From assembly GCF_900100625.1 (NCBI RefSeq), contig NZ_FMTY01000001.1, positions 652,410 through 716,409 of the forward strand: a DNA stretch of 64,000 nucleotides, written 5' to 3'. Each line of letters starts with the position of its first letter. The first letter of the stretch is position 1. This DNA is from Flavobacterium saliperosum (GTDB taxonomy: Bacteria; Bacteroidota; Bacteroidia; Flavobacteriales; Flavobacteriaceae). The translations under genes and the position numbers were made by a program. The notes under the pieces are model-generated. The model did no database searches and was not told the origin of the DNA. It saw only the letters and a list, made by a program, of their open reading frames with translations. Shown here one piece after another: positions 42,711-51,937 of the stretch.

Positions 42711-42752
42711 TAAATTGTGTAAATCTGCTAAACCGGTGTCCTCTGTGTTCCA
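42711..42752. repeat. Right flank of the GxxExxY unit (inverted)
   Basis: Reads TAAATTGTGTAAATCTG then GGTGTCCTCTGTGTT. It pairs with 42276-42318 as an imperfect inverted repeat and covers the 3' end of bioF (stop at 42728). Confidence 0.65.
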
Positions 42753-43888
42753 AAGACAAAAGTACTCAATAAGCGTAAAACTTCAGAAATTTCTTCTTTC
42801 GAATTATAACTGTGTAGGCAAAAACGAAGGCGCTCCTGTCCTCCCGGAACAGTTGGGGATAAAATCGCCTTCACATCAAAACCGTTTTCCTGCAATTGTT
42901 GCGCAATGGCTTTCACTTTTTCGTTTCCGGGAATGATGGCCGACTGAATCGCCGATTTACTTCCAACAAACAACGGTTTCAGTCCCAACATGTTTTTATC
43001 CTGATTGAAATGCACGATAGTATCGCGAAGCGAAATTATTTCACCCGGTTCCAATTGCTGATAGGCGATTAAAATGGTGGCGACCGAATGCGGAGACAAG
43101 CCCGTGGTATAAATAAAACTACGGGCGAAATTGACCAGATAGTTTTTCAGCTCCTGGCTTCCTAAAATGGCCGCCCCGTGACAACCCAAGCCTTTTCCAA
43201 ACGTCATAATCCGGGCAAAAACCTTATCCTGAAGGCTTAGGCTCTGCACCAATCCTTCGCCTTTTTTACCAAAAACACCCAAAGCATGGGCCTCGTCCAG
43301 CACTAAAAGACATTGGTGTTTTTCACACAAAGCGACCAATTCTTCCATATTCGGACAATCGCCATCCATGGAAAAAACGCTTTCGGTTACCACATAAATT
43401 TCGGAAGTATCGGTTTTAAAACGTACAATCAGTTTTTCCAGCGCTTCAAAATCATTATGCTCAAACTTATAGGATTTCGCATTCGACAACTGAATCCCGT
43501 CGCGAATGGAGGCGTGACTCAATTCGTCATACAGAATCACATCGCTGCGCTGCGGCACCGAACTGAAAAACCCCACATTAGCATCGTATCCCGAATTAAA
43601 AATCAGCGCACTTTCCGACTGATGAAATTCCGCAATGAAAGCTTCGGTTTCGGCATACAAAACATGATTCCCGGAAAGCAGTCGCGAACCGGTAGCGCCG
43701 TTAGTTTTTATATTCCTGTCCGATAAAAACCGATGGGTCGCATCAAAAATCAGGTCGCTTTTCGCAAAACCCAAATAATCATTGGATGAAAAATCAATCA
43801 ACTCATTTTGCTCCGACAATTTTCGAAGGGAATGGCTTTGAATCCGTTGGTTCAGCTTGTTTGCTAAAGATTTCGGGAAGTGTTTCAT
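42728..43888 (-). CDS. bioF: 8-amino-7-oxononanoate synthase
   Basis: 386 residues. Alpha-oxoamine synthase marks: IDFSSNDYLGFAKSD, GATGSRLLSGNH, DEAHALGVFGKKGEG and the PLP Lys in FGKGLGCHGAA. It condenses pimeloyl-ACP/CoA with alanine. As the first gene of the bioF-bioD-bioA-KS set it is divergent from the 171-residue HExxH gene. Its 3' end reaches into the repeat flank of the GxxExxY unit. Confidence 0.95.
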   Translation of the reverse strand: MKHFPKSLANKLNQRIQSHSLRKLSEQNELIDFSSNDYLGFAKSDLIFDATHRFLSDRNIKTNGATGSRLLSGNHVLYAETEAFIAEFHQSESALIFNSGYDANVGFFSSVPQRSDVILYDELSHASIRDGIQLSNAKSYKFEHNDFEALEKLIVRFKTDTSEIYVVTESVFSMDGDCPNMEELVALCEKHQCLLVLDEAHALGVFGKKGEGLVQSLSLQDKVFARIMTFGKGLGCHGAAILGSQELKNYLVNFARSFIYTTGLSPHSVATILIAYQQLEPGEIISLRDTIVHFNQDKNMLGLKPLFVGSKSAIQSAIIPGNEKVKAIAQQLQENGFDVKAILSPTVPGGQERLRFCLHSYNSKEEISEVLRLLSTFVFGTQRTPV

Positions 43889-43981
43889 CCTTCAAAAGTA
43901 AAAAAAGCGCAACAATTACATACGACTTTCGTTTTTTATTTAACAAGTACGATTTCGAAATACTTTCAATATCTTTATTTT

Positions 43982-44497
43982 ATGAAATCGCAATCCGAAA
44001 TCCTTCAAATCATCAACAGTTATCATGAAATGGGCGAACCCGCTTTGGCCGGAGCGTTCGTGATTGAAGAATTCGGCCTGGCACAACCCAATTTTCTGGG
44101 TTTCGAATTCCGTGAAAAAGCCGACCCAAGTTATATTTTAATGACTACCGAAGGGACTTTCGGCGCACCGCAAATCATCCGCATTCCGGAAAACGCTTTC
44201 GAATTTCCGTTTCCGCTCATCATCAACCTCATCGCCCACGAAATGCTGCATGTGATTCAGAAAGCTACAGCAACAATGGTTTCGGATAAAAATGAACGCG
44301 AATGGCAGGCCTATTGTGAAATGTTGTTTCATCATCATTTCCCATTGGTTCCCGAATGCTCGGATTATCACAAGAAATTCTTCGCTTCAAAGGCCATCGA
44401 ATACTATAACCGTATGGGTGAAGGCTCGGAATTGCAACAAAAATACGCCCAACAGAAATTGGAAGTGGAAAATTTAGTAGCTTCGCTGTCAGAATAA
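43982..44497 (+). CDS. Hypothetical protein with HExxH motif
   Basis: 171 residues from the ATG at 43982; the longer frame from 43880 overlaps bioF's 5' end and is less likely. The single notable motif is LIAHEMLHVIQKA, a HExxH zinc-protease-like site, about 85 residues in. No signal peptide, so it is probably cytosolic. I do not recognise the family. It is divergent from bioF and 13 nt before the transglycosylase gene. Confidence 0.75.
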   Translation: MKSQSEILQIINSYHEMGEPALAGAFVIEEFGLAQPNFLGFEFREKADPSYILMTTEGTFGAPQIIRIPENAFEFPFPLIINLIAHEMLHVIQKATATMVSDKNEREWQAYCEMLFHHHFPLVPECSDYHKKFFASKAIEYYNRMGEGSELQQKYAQQKLEVENLVASLSE

Positions 44498-44510
44498 CAC
44501 CCTTTTTTCG

Positions 44511-46475
44511 ATGGCAATACGAACCAAAAAGCAAAAGTTTTTTTTCTTTCTGAAAATCTTCGCAGTCCTGTTACTGCTGGCTTTGGGCGGAATGTATTTT
44601 TTCCGCGATGCCTTATTGCAAAAAGTGCTTACCAAAGCCGAATCTAAATTCGACACGGAATACAACTGTCGTTTTTCGGTGAAACAGGCCAACTTCATTG
44701 GAATTTCCGGCGTGGAAATGCACGACATTGTTTTAATTCCCAAAAATGCCGATACGCTATTGTCGGTGCAGAAAATAAAAACAAGTTACAGTCTTTTGGA
44801 ACTGTTAACAGGAGATATTCAGCTGAAAAATCTGGAAATGAACAACGGCTTCATCCAATTGGTAAAAAATAAAAACGGACGTAATTTCGACGCTTTCCTG
44901 AAAAGAGACACGACAGCACTATCGAACGAAAAACGCAATTATGCCAAACTCGCCTACCGATTGTTGTCGAAAGCACTCAACTTGGTTCCCACCGAAATGA
45001 AACTCGAAAACCTGTCGTTACGCATGGACGATATGGGCAGAAAAGTGGTGTTACACATGAATACATTGCAATTGGAAGACCATCAGTTGCAAACGGCCAT
45101 CAACGTAAAAACCAATTCGTTTTCGCAAAACTGGAACATCAAAGGGTTTGCCGATCCACGGGAAATGAAAGCCGATCTGAAGTTCTTCAACAGCGATACC
45201 TCTAAAATTCAGTTGCCTTATATTGAGGAACGTTTCGGACTCAAATCAAGTTTCGATAACATTCATATGAAATTGGACCGACTCGAAATGGAAAGCGGTG
45301 AACTGCACATTGACGGCTTTACTTCGATTGACAACTTCACCATCAACCATCCTAAAATTGCCCGAAAAGACGTGGTGATTAAGAAGGCCCGTTTCGATTA
45401 CCGTTTCTTGTTGGGTAGCGATTTCATCTCGATTGACAGCACCTCATCGGCACAACTGAACCATATCAAAGTACGTCCGTTTGCTCAATACAACACCGAA
45501 GAAGACACGATTTACCGACTGAAAATCGACATCCAAAAGATGAAAGCACAGGATTTCATCACGTCGTTGCCACAAGGATTGTTTACCAATTTTGAAGGCA
45601 TGGAAGCCGAAGGAACGTTCGATTACAAACTCGACTTCGAATACAACAAAAACAAACCAAACCAATTGGTTTTCGACAGTAAACTCAACAAAGAAAATTT
45701 GCGCATCATAAAATATGGTGCAGCGAATCTGGCGAAACTCAACGGTGAATTTACGTATCGCGCCATTGATAAAGGAGTTGAACAACGTCCTATTTTTGTC
45801 GGTGCCTCCAATCCGAATTTCACGCCTTTGGATCAGATTTCCCCGTATCTGGAAAAAGCGGTTTTAACCAATGAAGACCCGTCGTTTCGCCGTCACCGCG
45901 GATTTATCAACGAAGCTTTCAAACAGTCGATCGTAAAAAACATCCGAACCAAAAAATTTGCGCGAGGCGCGAGTACGATCAGCATGCAATTGGTAAAAAA
46001 CGTATTCTTAACCAGAGAAAAAACGCTTTCGCGGAAGCTGGAAGAAATTCTCTTGGTGTACATTTTGGAAAACAACCGCATCGCTTCCAAATCGCGTATG
46101 CTGGAGGTTTATTTCAACGTGATTGAATGGGGTCCGAATGTCTATGGTATCGGAGAAGCGGCGCAGTTCTATTTTCAGAAAAGACCGAGTGACTTATCGT
46201 TAAACGAATGTTTATACCTCGCTTCCATCGTACCGAAACCTAAGAAATTCATGTGGCAGTTTGACAACGAAGGCAACCAAAAACCGTATGCGAAGAAAAA
46301 CCAGAACTACATTAAAAACCTGATGCTGCGTCGCGCGTTGATTACTTCGGAAGACACGGTAGGACAATCGGTACCGATATACATTTCCGGTCACGCCCGT
46401 TCGTTTCTGAAACTGAAAGTGGTTCAGGATTCCATTGCGGTGGATTCTACTTTGGCTGATGAGTTTGATTTTTAG
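44511..46475 (+). CDS. AsmA-like protein with C-terminal GT51 transglycosylase domain
   Basis: 654 residues. A membrane helix at about 10-32 is followed by a long beta-rich region (about 40-430) like AsmA/DUF748 proteins. The C-terminal domain (about 450-600) is a peptidoglycan glycosyltransferase: NEDPSFRRHRGF (first catalytic Glu near 454), GASTISMQLVKN and NVIEWGPNVYGI (second Glu). No transpeptidase domain follows. It would polymerise lipid II in the periplasm; the fused AsmA-like arm is unusual for the class. Confidence 0.88.
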   Translation: MAIRTKKQKFFFFLKIFAVLLLLALGGMYFFRDALLQKVLTKAESKFDTEYNCRFSVKQANFIGISGVEMHDIVLIPKNADTLLSVQKIKTSYSLLELLTGDIQLKNLEMNNGFIQLVKNKNGRNFDAFLKRDTTALSNEKRNYAKLAYRLLSKALNLVPTEMKLENLSLRMDDMGRKVVLHMNTLQLEDHQLQTAINVKTNSFSQNWNIKGFADPREMKADLKFFNSDTSKIQLPYIEERFGLKSSFDNIHMKLDRLEMESGELHIDGFTSIDNFTINHPKIARKDVVIKKARFDYRFLLGSDFISIDSTSSAQLNHIKVRPFAQYNTEEDTIYRLKIDIQKMKAQDFITSLPQGLFTNFEGMEAEGTFDYKLDFEYNKNKPNQLVFDSKLNKENLRIIKYGAANLAKLNGEFTYRAIDKGVEQRPIFVGASNPNFTPLDQISPYLEKAVLTNEDPSFRRHRGFINEAFKQSIVKNIRTKKFARGASTISMQLVKNVFLTREKTLSRKLEEILLVYILENNRIASKSRMLEVYFNVIEWGPNVYGIGEAAQFYFQKRPSDLSLNECLYLASIVPKPKKFMWQFDNEGNQKPYAKKNQNYIKNLMLRRALITSEDTVGQSVPIYISGHARSFLKLKVVQDSIAVDSTLADEFDF

Positions 46476-46481
46476 GTTTAA

Positions 46482-46580
46482 CCGCAAAGGCCGCAAAGAA
46501 GGCGCAATGTTCGCAAGGCTCTTTCTATGAATTCGTGACAATCCGTAAAATCTGTGCTATCTGCGTGTCATTATTATCCG
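46482..46580. repeat. Dispersed word-like repeat, two families
   Basis: ACCGCAAAGGCCGCAAAG-type words (46482-46520) are followed by CAATCCGTAAAATCTGTGC and ATCTGCGTG (46540-46572). The second family also forms the flanks of the GxxExxY unit and a diverged copy at about 23320-23347. Confidence 0.6.
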
Positions 46581-46584
46581 ATTC

Positions 46585-47334
46585 CTATTTAAAATTCCGT
46601 AAAAAATCGTCTTTGTAAGTCGGAGAAATTTCAATTTCCGCACCGTCGTTCAGCATGATTGAGCCTCCTTTATTATAGGATTTCACGAAATTCACATTGA
46701 TGATGTGCGATTTATGTACGCGTAAAAACGGAAACGGCAAAATCTCCGAAAAGTGTTTCAGAAAGCGACACACCATTTTCTTGCTGCCGTCGGACAAATA
46801 CAAATCGGTGAAATTCCCGTTACCACGCAGACGCACGATGTCTTCCATTTTCACCACTTCAAAACCTTCCAATGTAGGCAAAATCACCTGTTGCTTTTCG
46901 GGTTTGGTTTCCCGGAAATTCTCCACGATGATTCGATTCCGGTTGAAAAGTTCGTTGTTCAAAATATGTTGCTGTACTTTGTTTACCGCGACGATCAATT
47001 CCTCAATGCTAATCGGTTTCAGCAGATAATAGGCCGCACTTTGGTTTAAGGCTTTCAGCGAATATTCGGAAAAAGCGGTTACGAAAATCGTCTCGAACTG
47101 CAAATCTTTACAGGCTTCCAATACATCAAAGGCATTTCCGAACGGCATTTCCACATCGAGAAAAACCAGTTGCGGCGTCACTTCGTGCAATAAAGGCAAG
47201 GCTTCTTTTATGTTTTGCGCTTCACCGATGACTTCCACCTGCGGGCAATATTTACCCAGATAGTTTTTAAGGACTTCTCTTGCGGCGACTTCGTCTTCCA
47301 CAATTACGGCGCGTATTTTCTGTAAGGTCATCAT
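46585..47334 (-). CDS. LytR/AlgR-type response regulator
   Basis: 249 residues. Receiver domain with phospho-acceptor Asp60 (LVFLDVEMP), Lys in LLKPIS and a C-terminal LytTR DNA-binding domain (about 140-249: LRGNGNFTDLYLSDG, FLRVHKSHIINVNFV). It overlaps the histidine kinase gene by 4 nt and is its partner. Target genes are unknown. Confidence 0.95.
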   Translation of the reverse strand: MMTLQKIRAVIVEDEVAAREVLKNYLGKYCPQVEVIGEAQNIKEALPLLHEVTPQLVFLDVEMPFGNAFDVLEACKDLQFETIFVTAFSEYSLKALNQSAAYYLLKPISIEELIVAVNKVQQHILNNELFNRNRIIVENFRETKPEKQQVILPTLEGFEVVKMEDIVRLRGNGNFTDLYLSDGSKKMVCRFLKHFSEILPFPFLRVHKSHIINVNFVKSYNKGGSIMLNDGAEIEISPTYKDDFLRNFK

Positions 47335-49157
47335 AGTTTATTTATCAGAGGAAACGTGATTTCTACTAAGGTTCCGGTTGTTCCGCTGTTTTTTTCGGTA
47401 ATGGAAAAAGCGATATGCGACTTGTACAATTCGTTCAGCAGGCTGATGCGTTCTTTCGTATTGGTCAGTCCGCGTGACTGATGCACTTTTTGGTTCCGGG
47501 TTTTGAGTTCGGCACTTTTGGTCAAACCGATGCCGTCATCATCAATCACCACCGAAATTTTATTATTCTTCAAACTGAAGCGCAACTGCAACAAGCCTTT
47601 CGTTTCCCGATAACGCAAGCCGTGCCATATCGCATTTTCCAGATGCGGCTGAATGAGCATGTTGGGTACGAAAGTGGTTTCGGCATCGATATTTTCGTCG
47701 AGGATGATTTCATAATCAAATTTGTCCTGAAAACGCAGGTGTTCCAAATCCAGATATTTCTTCAGTTGCTCAATTTCACTGCTCAGACTGATGAAATCCT
47801 TATTGGAATTTTCCATCATGTTCCGCATCAGGTGTGAATACGACGTCAAATATTTATTGGCTTCCAGTTCCTTATTCTGTGAAATGAATTGGTTGACACT
47901 GTTCAGACTGTTGAAAATAAAATGCGGGTTCATCTCCCGGCGCAACGACTGCAGCGCTATTTCCTTGTTCTTCGTTTTGATGGAATACAGCGCTTTGACA
48001 ATCAGTCCGAAAAACAGCAACAGCAACCCAATCGAGCCCATCAGGAAATAATTGAAGGTGTTTTTCTTGAAAATCAGTTCGTCTTTCAGGGCTTTTTCTT
48101 TTTCTAATTGACGGATTTTTTCTTCGGTGATTTGAAAGGCTTTCGTATCAATCAGCGAACTGTCGTTTTTGATCAGCTTATCGAAATTCTGAAAAAACTG
48201 TTCGTACAACGCAATGCTTTCCTTGTCTTTCCCGTTCGATTTGTAATACTGTAACAATTGTGTCAGACTGTTTTTAACCTCAGCGGTTCTGCCTTGTTCC
48301 GTGGCCAAAGCATACGCTTGTTTTAGCGCTGAAATCGCTTTTTCAGATTCGTTTTTCCTGAAATAAATTGTCGCCAGTTCCTGCAATTGTTTGATTTGCG
48401 TGTCGAAATCGTTTTTATCTTGTGCTTCCGTCAGTAATTTTTGGTTGATGGCAATGGCTTTATCAAACTGATTGTCGGACGCATAGACTTTGGCTATTTC
48501 GTTTTTCAGTTTTACGACTTCCTCCGGTTTGTCTTTCGAATAGGAAATCGCTTTTTCATAGCTCTCGATGGCGACTTCCTTGTTTTTTTGTTGCAGACTT
48601 ACTTCGGCTTTTTGCACATAGGCATCGGCAACTTCGGCTTTTTTATCTTCTTTCTCCAACAGCTGAATGTTCGATTTGTTATACGCCGCCTGAGCCGCAG
48701 GATTGTTGACACTGCGCAAACGGTTCGCGTCATTTTGGTTGACCTGCTCTTCGCTTTTGTCCATCGCCGCTGCACCTGCAGCTTCATAATTTCTGATTGC
48801 GGAACTGACTTTATTTTGCGCTTCCTGAACTTTGGCTAAACTTCTGGTTGCCCGGATTCTATCATTAGTACGTTTTAATTTAATGTATCCTACTAAGGCT
48901 TTTTTCAGGTATTCTTCGCCTTTGGCATAGTCTTCCTTATCGATGAATCCCTGCGCAAGGTTTTCATAGTTTTTGGCGATTCCCAATTCGTCATTGGCAT
49001 CAAAGGATTCTTTCAGGTCGTCGGCCGCTTTACTGATTTTGGAAACCGATGCTTTTTTACTTTTTGAAATCGGCTTAATAGTATCCTGTGCCGACGCTTC
49101 CATACCGAAGCCCAGCAACAAAATCCCTCCAAAAACCATTGCTTTCAACCTCATCAT
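47331..49157 (-). CDS. Membrane sensor histidine kinase with TPR domain
   Basis: 608 residues. A signal-like N-terminus (1-22) precedes a long TPR region (about 45-345), a membrane helix (about 370-390) and an LytS/HisKA_7-type kinase: REMNPHFIFNSLNS with phospho-acceptor His412, LIQPHLENAIWHG (N box) and DDDGIGL (G box). The periplasmic TPRs should sense a ligand or protein. It is coupled to the LytTR regulator. Confidence 0.94.
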   Translation of the reverse strand: MMRLKAMVFGGILLLGFGMEASAQDTIKPISKSKKASVSKISKAADDLKESFDANDELGIAKNYENLAQGFIDKEDYAKGEEYLKKALVGYIKLKRTNDRIRATRSLAKVQEAQNKVSSAIRNYEAAGAAAMDKSEEQVNQNDANRLRSVNNPAAQAAYNKSNIQLLEKEDKKAEVADAYVQKAEVSLQQKNKEVAIESYEKAISYSKDKPEEVVKLKNEIAKVYASDNQFDKAIAINQKLLTEAQDKNDFDTQIKQLQELATIYFRKNESEKAISALKQAYALATEQGRTAEVKNSLTQLLQYYKSNGKDKESIALYEQFFQNFDKLIKNDSSLIDTKAFQITEEKIRQLEKEKALKDELIFKKNTFNYFLMGSIGLLLLFFGLIVKALYSIKTKNKEIALQSLRREMNPHFIFNSLNSVNQFISQNKELEANKYLTSYSHLMRNMMENSNKDFISLSSEIEQLKKYLDLEHLRFQDKFDYEIILDENIDAETTFVPNMLIQPHLENAIWHGLRYRETKGLLQLRFSLKNNKISVVIDDDGIGLTKSAELKTRNQKVHQSRGLTNTKERISLLNELYKSHIAFSITEKNSGTTGTLVEITFPLINKL

Positions 49158-49305
49158 TATCGTATTAATTTCTAAATGTAAAGTAAATTATTTTAAACTC
49201 CTTTTCCTAATAGTTTCACCAAGTCAAAACCCCGTTTCACCCATTCTGCAAAAAACACGTGATTTCTCTGAATAATTTTGAGCTATAATCATAAAACGAA
49301 AAACC

Positions 49306-50478
49306 ATGAAAACACTTTTTTTAGTACCCTCAGCACTTTTAGCAACGACTTTATCTTTTGCAGCCTGTAACAATTCAAATGCCAAAGACCGAGAAATCGC
49401 ATCGGAAAAAACATTTGAAATCACCGAAACAGCCGAAAACACCAAAATTCAGGTCGCCATTCTTTTGGATACCTCCAACAGTATGGATGGTTTGATCGAA
49501 CAGGCAAAATCCCGTTTGTGGAACATCGTCAATACCTTAACCACATTAAAATACCGAGGCAAAACACCGGACATTGAAATCGGATTGTACGAATACGGGA
49601 ATGACGGACTTTCACCACAATCAAATTACATCCGACAGGTTGCCCCATTGACTACCGATTTGGACCTTATCTCCGAAAAACTGTTTGCTTTGCGTACCAA
49701 TGGCGGCAACGAATACTGTGGTGCCGTGATTGCCGATGCCACAAAACAACTGAGTTGGGGTAAAGACAATTCCAACATGAAATTGATTTACATTGCCGGA
49801 AACGAACCGTTCAACCAAGGCGGCATCAATTACCGGGAAGCCATCAGCGATGCCTTGCACAATGACATTTACATCAACACCATTTTCTGCGGCAATCAGG
49901 AGGAAGGAATCCGTACCTTCTGGAAAGACGGTGCCGATGCCGGGAAAGGAAAATACTTCAACATCGATTCCAATCGCGCGGTTTTATACATCGCCACGCC
50001 TTATGATGTCCGAATTTCAGAATGCAATGCCAAAATTAACGAGACCTATGTGAGCTACGGTTCTTTAGGCCATTCCAAAAAAATGAATCAGGAAACACAG
50101 GACCGCAATGCGCAGGGAGTATCCGCGGCGAATTATGCCGAACGCGCCGTAAGTAAATCGAAAGCCGTGTATAAAAACGAAAGCTGGGATTTGGTCGACA
50201 AACTGAAAGAAGACAAAGAAGCGGTTACCAAACTGAAAAAAGAGGAATTGCCGAAAGAACTCCAAAACAAATCGGCGGCCGAAATTAAGGCCTATGTGGA
50301 GAAGAAAGCCAAAGAACGCGAAGCCATTCAGAAAGAAATAGGCGAATTGGCCAAAAAACGTCAGGCGTTTATCGATGCAGAAGCCAAAAAATCAAAATCA
50401 CAGGACGATTTGGGCAACGCGATCAATACTTCAGTGGTTGCTTTTGCAAAAATAAAAGGCTATAGCGTGGAAAAGTAA
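49306..50478 (+). CDS. VWA-domain lipoprotein
   Basis: 390 residues. The signal peptide ends in a lipobox with Cys21 (LSFAAC). The VWA domain (about 47-250) has an intact MIDAS DTSNS (Asp55, Ser57, Ser59). The last third is rich in Lys/Glu and helical (KEDKEAVTKLKKEE, AAEIKAYVEKKAK), probably coiled-coil. Its partner is unknown. It is not linked to the two-component pair downstream except by position. Confidence 0.85.
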   Translation: MKTLFLVPSALLATTLSFAACNNSNAKDREIASEKTFEITETAENTKIQVAILLDTSNSMDGLIEQAKSRLWNIVNTLTTLKYRGKTPDIEIGLYEYGNDGLSPQSNYIRQVAPLTTDLDLISEKLFALRTNGGNEYCGAVIADATKQLSWGKDNSNMKLIYIAGNEPFNQGGINYREAISDALHNDIYINTIFCGNQEEGIRTFWKDGADAGKGKYFNIDSNRAVLYIATPYDVRISECNAKINETYVSYGSLGHSKKMNQETQDRNAQGVSAANYAERAVSKSKAVYKNESWDLVDKLKEDKEAVTKLKKEELPKELQNKSAAEIKAYVEKKAKEREAIQKEIGELAKKRQAFIDAEAKKSKSQDDLGNAINTSVVAFAKIKGYSVEK

Positions 50479-50496
50479 TTCAATTTATAAAGCAAC

Positions 50497-50525
50497 AATC
50501 CCGGCCAAGTGTCGGGATTTTTTTA
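50497..50525 (+). terminator. Terminator of the VWA gene
   Basis: AATCCCG (50497-50503) pairs with CGGGATT (50513-50519) and a T run follows. Confidence 0.8.
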
Positions 50526-50554
50526 TAAATTTATGATAATCAAACAATTACATT

Positions 50555-51937
50555 ATGAAAACAAAATTTCTGTTTATTGCTTTGGTCTTTATACAATGTG
50601 CGCAACATTCGCAAACCTCACCTGCTGTCATTGGATTACAGAGTTTCGCCACGGGTTTTTCTGCTCCTGTGGAAATTACCCATTGCGGTGATAGTCGGCT
50701 TTTTGTGGTGGAACAGGATGGACTCATTAAGATTCTGAATCCCAACGGGACCACCAATGCCACTCCTTTCCTGAATGTAACGACTTTAACCAATGCCAGT
50801 GGCGAACAGGGTTTATTGGGTTTGGCGTTTCATCCCGATTATACTTCCAACGGCTACTTTTACATCAATTATACCAATCTTAACGGAGATACCGTAATTG
50901 CGCGTTATTCGGTGGCGGCGGGTAATCCCAATCTGGCCAATCCTTCCGGAACGATTCTTTTAACCATCCCACAACCTTTTTCCAATCATAACGGCGGCAG
51001 TGTGAAATTTGGTCCCGACGGTTATTTATACATTGGCATGGGCGATGGCGGTAGTGGTGGCGATCCCGAAAACCGGGCACAAAACACCAACGAATTATTA
51101 GGCAAAATGCTGCGTATTGATGTCAACTCCGGTTTTCCATACGGAATTCCGCCGAACAACCCGTATGTGGGTGTGGCCGGAGCCGATGAAATCTGGGCCA
51201 TCGGACTTCGGAATCCCTGGAAATTCAGCTTCGACCGTCAAACCGGTGATTTATGGATAGCCGATGTGGGTCAGAATCTGTATGAAGAAGTCAATCGTGC
51301 CGGTGCTGCGGAAGCCGGACTGAATTACGGTTGGCGCTGCTATGAAGGCAATGTTGCCTACAACACAGCGGGTTGTGCGGCTCAAAACACGATGAAAGCC
51401 CCTTTGTTTACCACCAATCACACCAATGGATTTTGTTCCATAACAGGTGGTTATGTCTATCGCGGGACTGCCTATCCGAATTTTCAGGGGAACTATTTCT
51501 TTTCCGATTACTGCAAGGCTCAGATTGGCATGGCCGACAGTACGGGTAATGTTACTTTTTCGCAAACGTTCACTGGTAACGGTTTTGTAACCTTCGGGGA
51601 AGACATGCATGGTGAACTCTATGTGGGCTCCATCAATAATGGCGTCATTTACAAACTGGTCGACAGTTCGCTAAATATGGCAGAAAACGACAAAAAAGCG
51701 TTTGTCATTTATCCGAATCCTGCAACATCGGAAGTTTTTGTTCAAAATAATGAAGAAGAACATTTTGCGGACGTTCTGGAAATTTTTGACCTTAACGGAA
51801 AAAGACTGGTCTCACAAAAAACGGAAAACCGGTCACTACTTTCCGTGAATACGTCAAAGTTAGCAACCGGTTTGTATTTTTTAAACGTCCGAACAAATTC
51901 GGGACACGTGTCAACCTATAAATTACTAAAAATTTAA
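50555..51937 (+). CDS. PQQ-dependent sugar dehydrogenase-like protein, T9SS type A
   Basis: 460 residues. Signal peptide to about residue 18, then a six-bladed propeller of the soluble glucose/sorbosone dehydrogenase class (FVVEQDGLIKILN, GLLGLAFHPDY, NHNGGSVKFGPDGYLYIGMG, GLRNPWKFSFDRQTGDLWIADVG). The last 75 residues are a T9SS sorting domain (YPNPATSEVF), so it is exported through T9SS. It ends four nt past the stop of the converging aldo/keto reductase gene. Confidence 0.9.
   Translation: MKTKFLFIALVFIQCAQHSQTSPAVIGLQSFATGFSAPVEITHCGDSRLFVVEQDGLIKILNPNGTTNATPFLNVTTLTNASGEQGLLGLAFHPDYTSNGYFYINYTNLNGDTVIARYSVAAGNPNLANPSGTILLTIPQPFSNHNGGSVKFGPDGYLYIGMGDGGSGGDPENRAQNTNELLGKMLRIDVNSGFPYGIPPNNPYVGVAGADEIWAIGLRNPWKFSFDRQTGDLWIADVGQNLYEEVNRAGAAEAGLNYGWRCYEGNVAYNTAGCAAQNTMKAPLFTTNHTNGFCSITGGYVYRGTAYPNFQGNYFFSDYCKAQIGMADSTGNVTFSQTFTGNGFVTFGEDMHGELYVGSINNGVIYKLVDSSLNMAENDKKAFVIYPNPATSEVFVQNNEEEHFADVLEIFDLNGKRLVSQKTENRSLLSVNTSKLATGLYFLNVRTNSGHVSTYKLLKI

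Noticed and set aside
43893..43900. TACTTTTG as a bioF promoter on the minus strand
   Set aside because: It matches TAnnTTTG, but a start there would leave almost no leader for bioF, and no TTG lies at a fitting distance.
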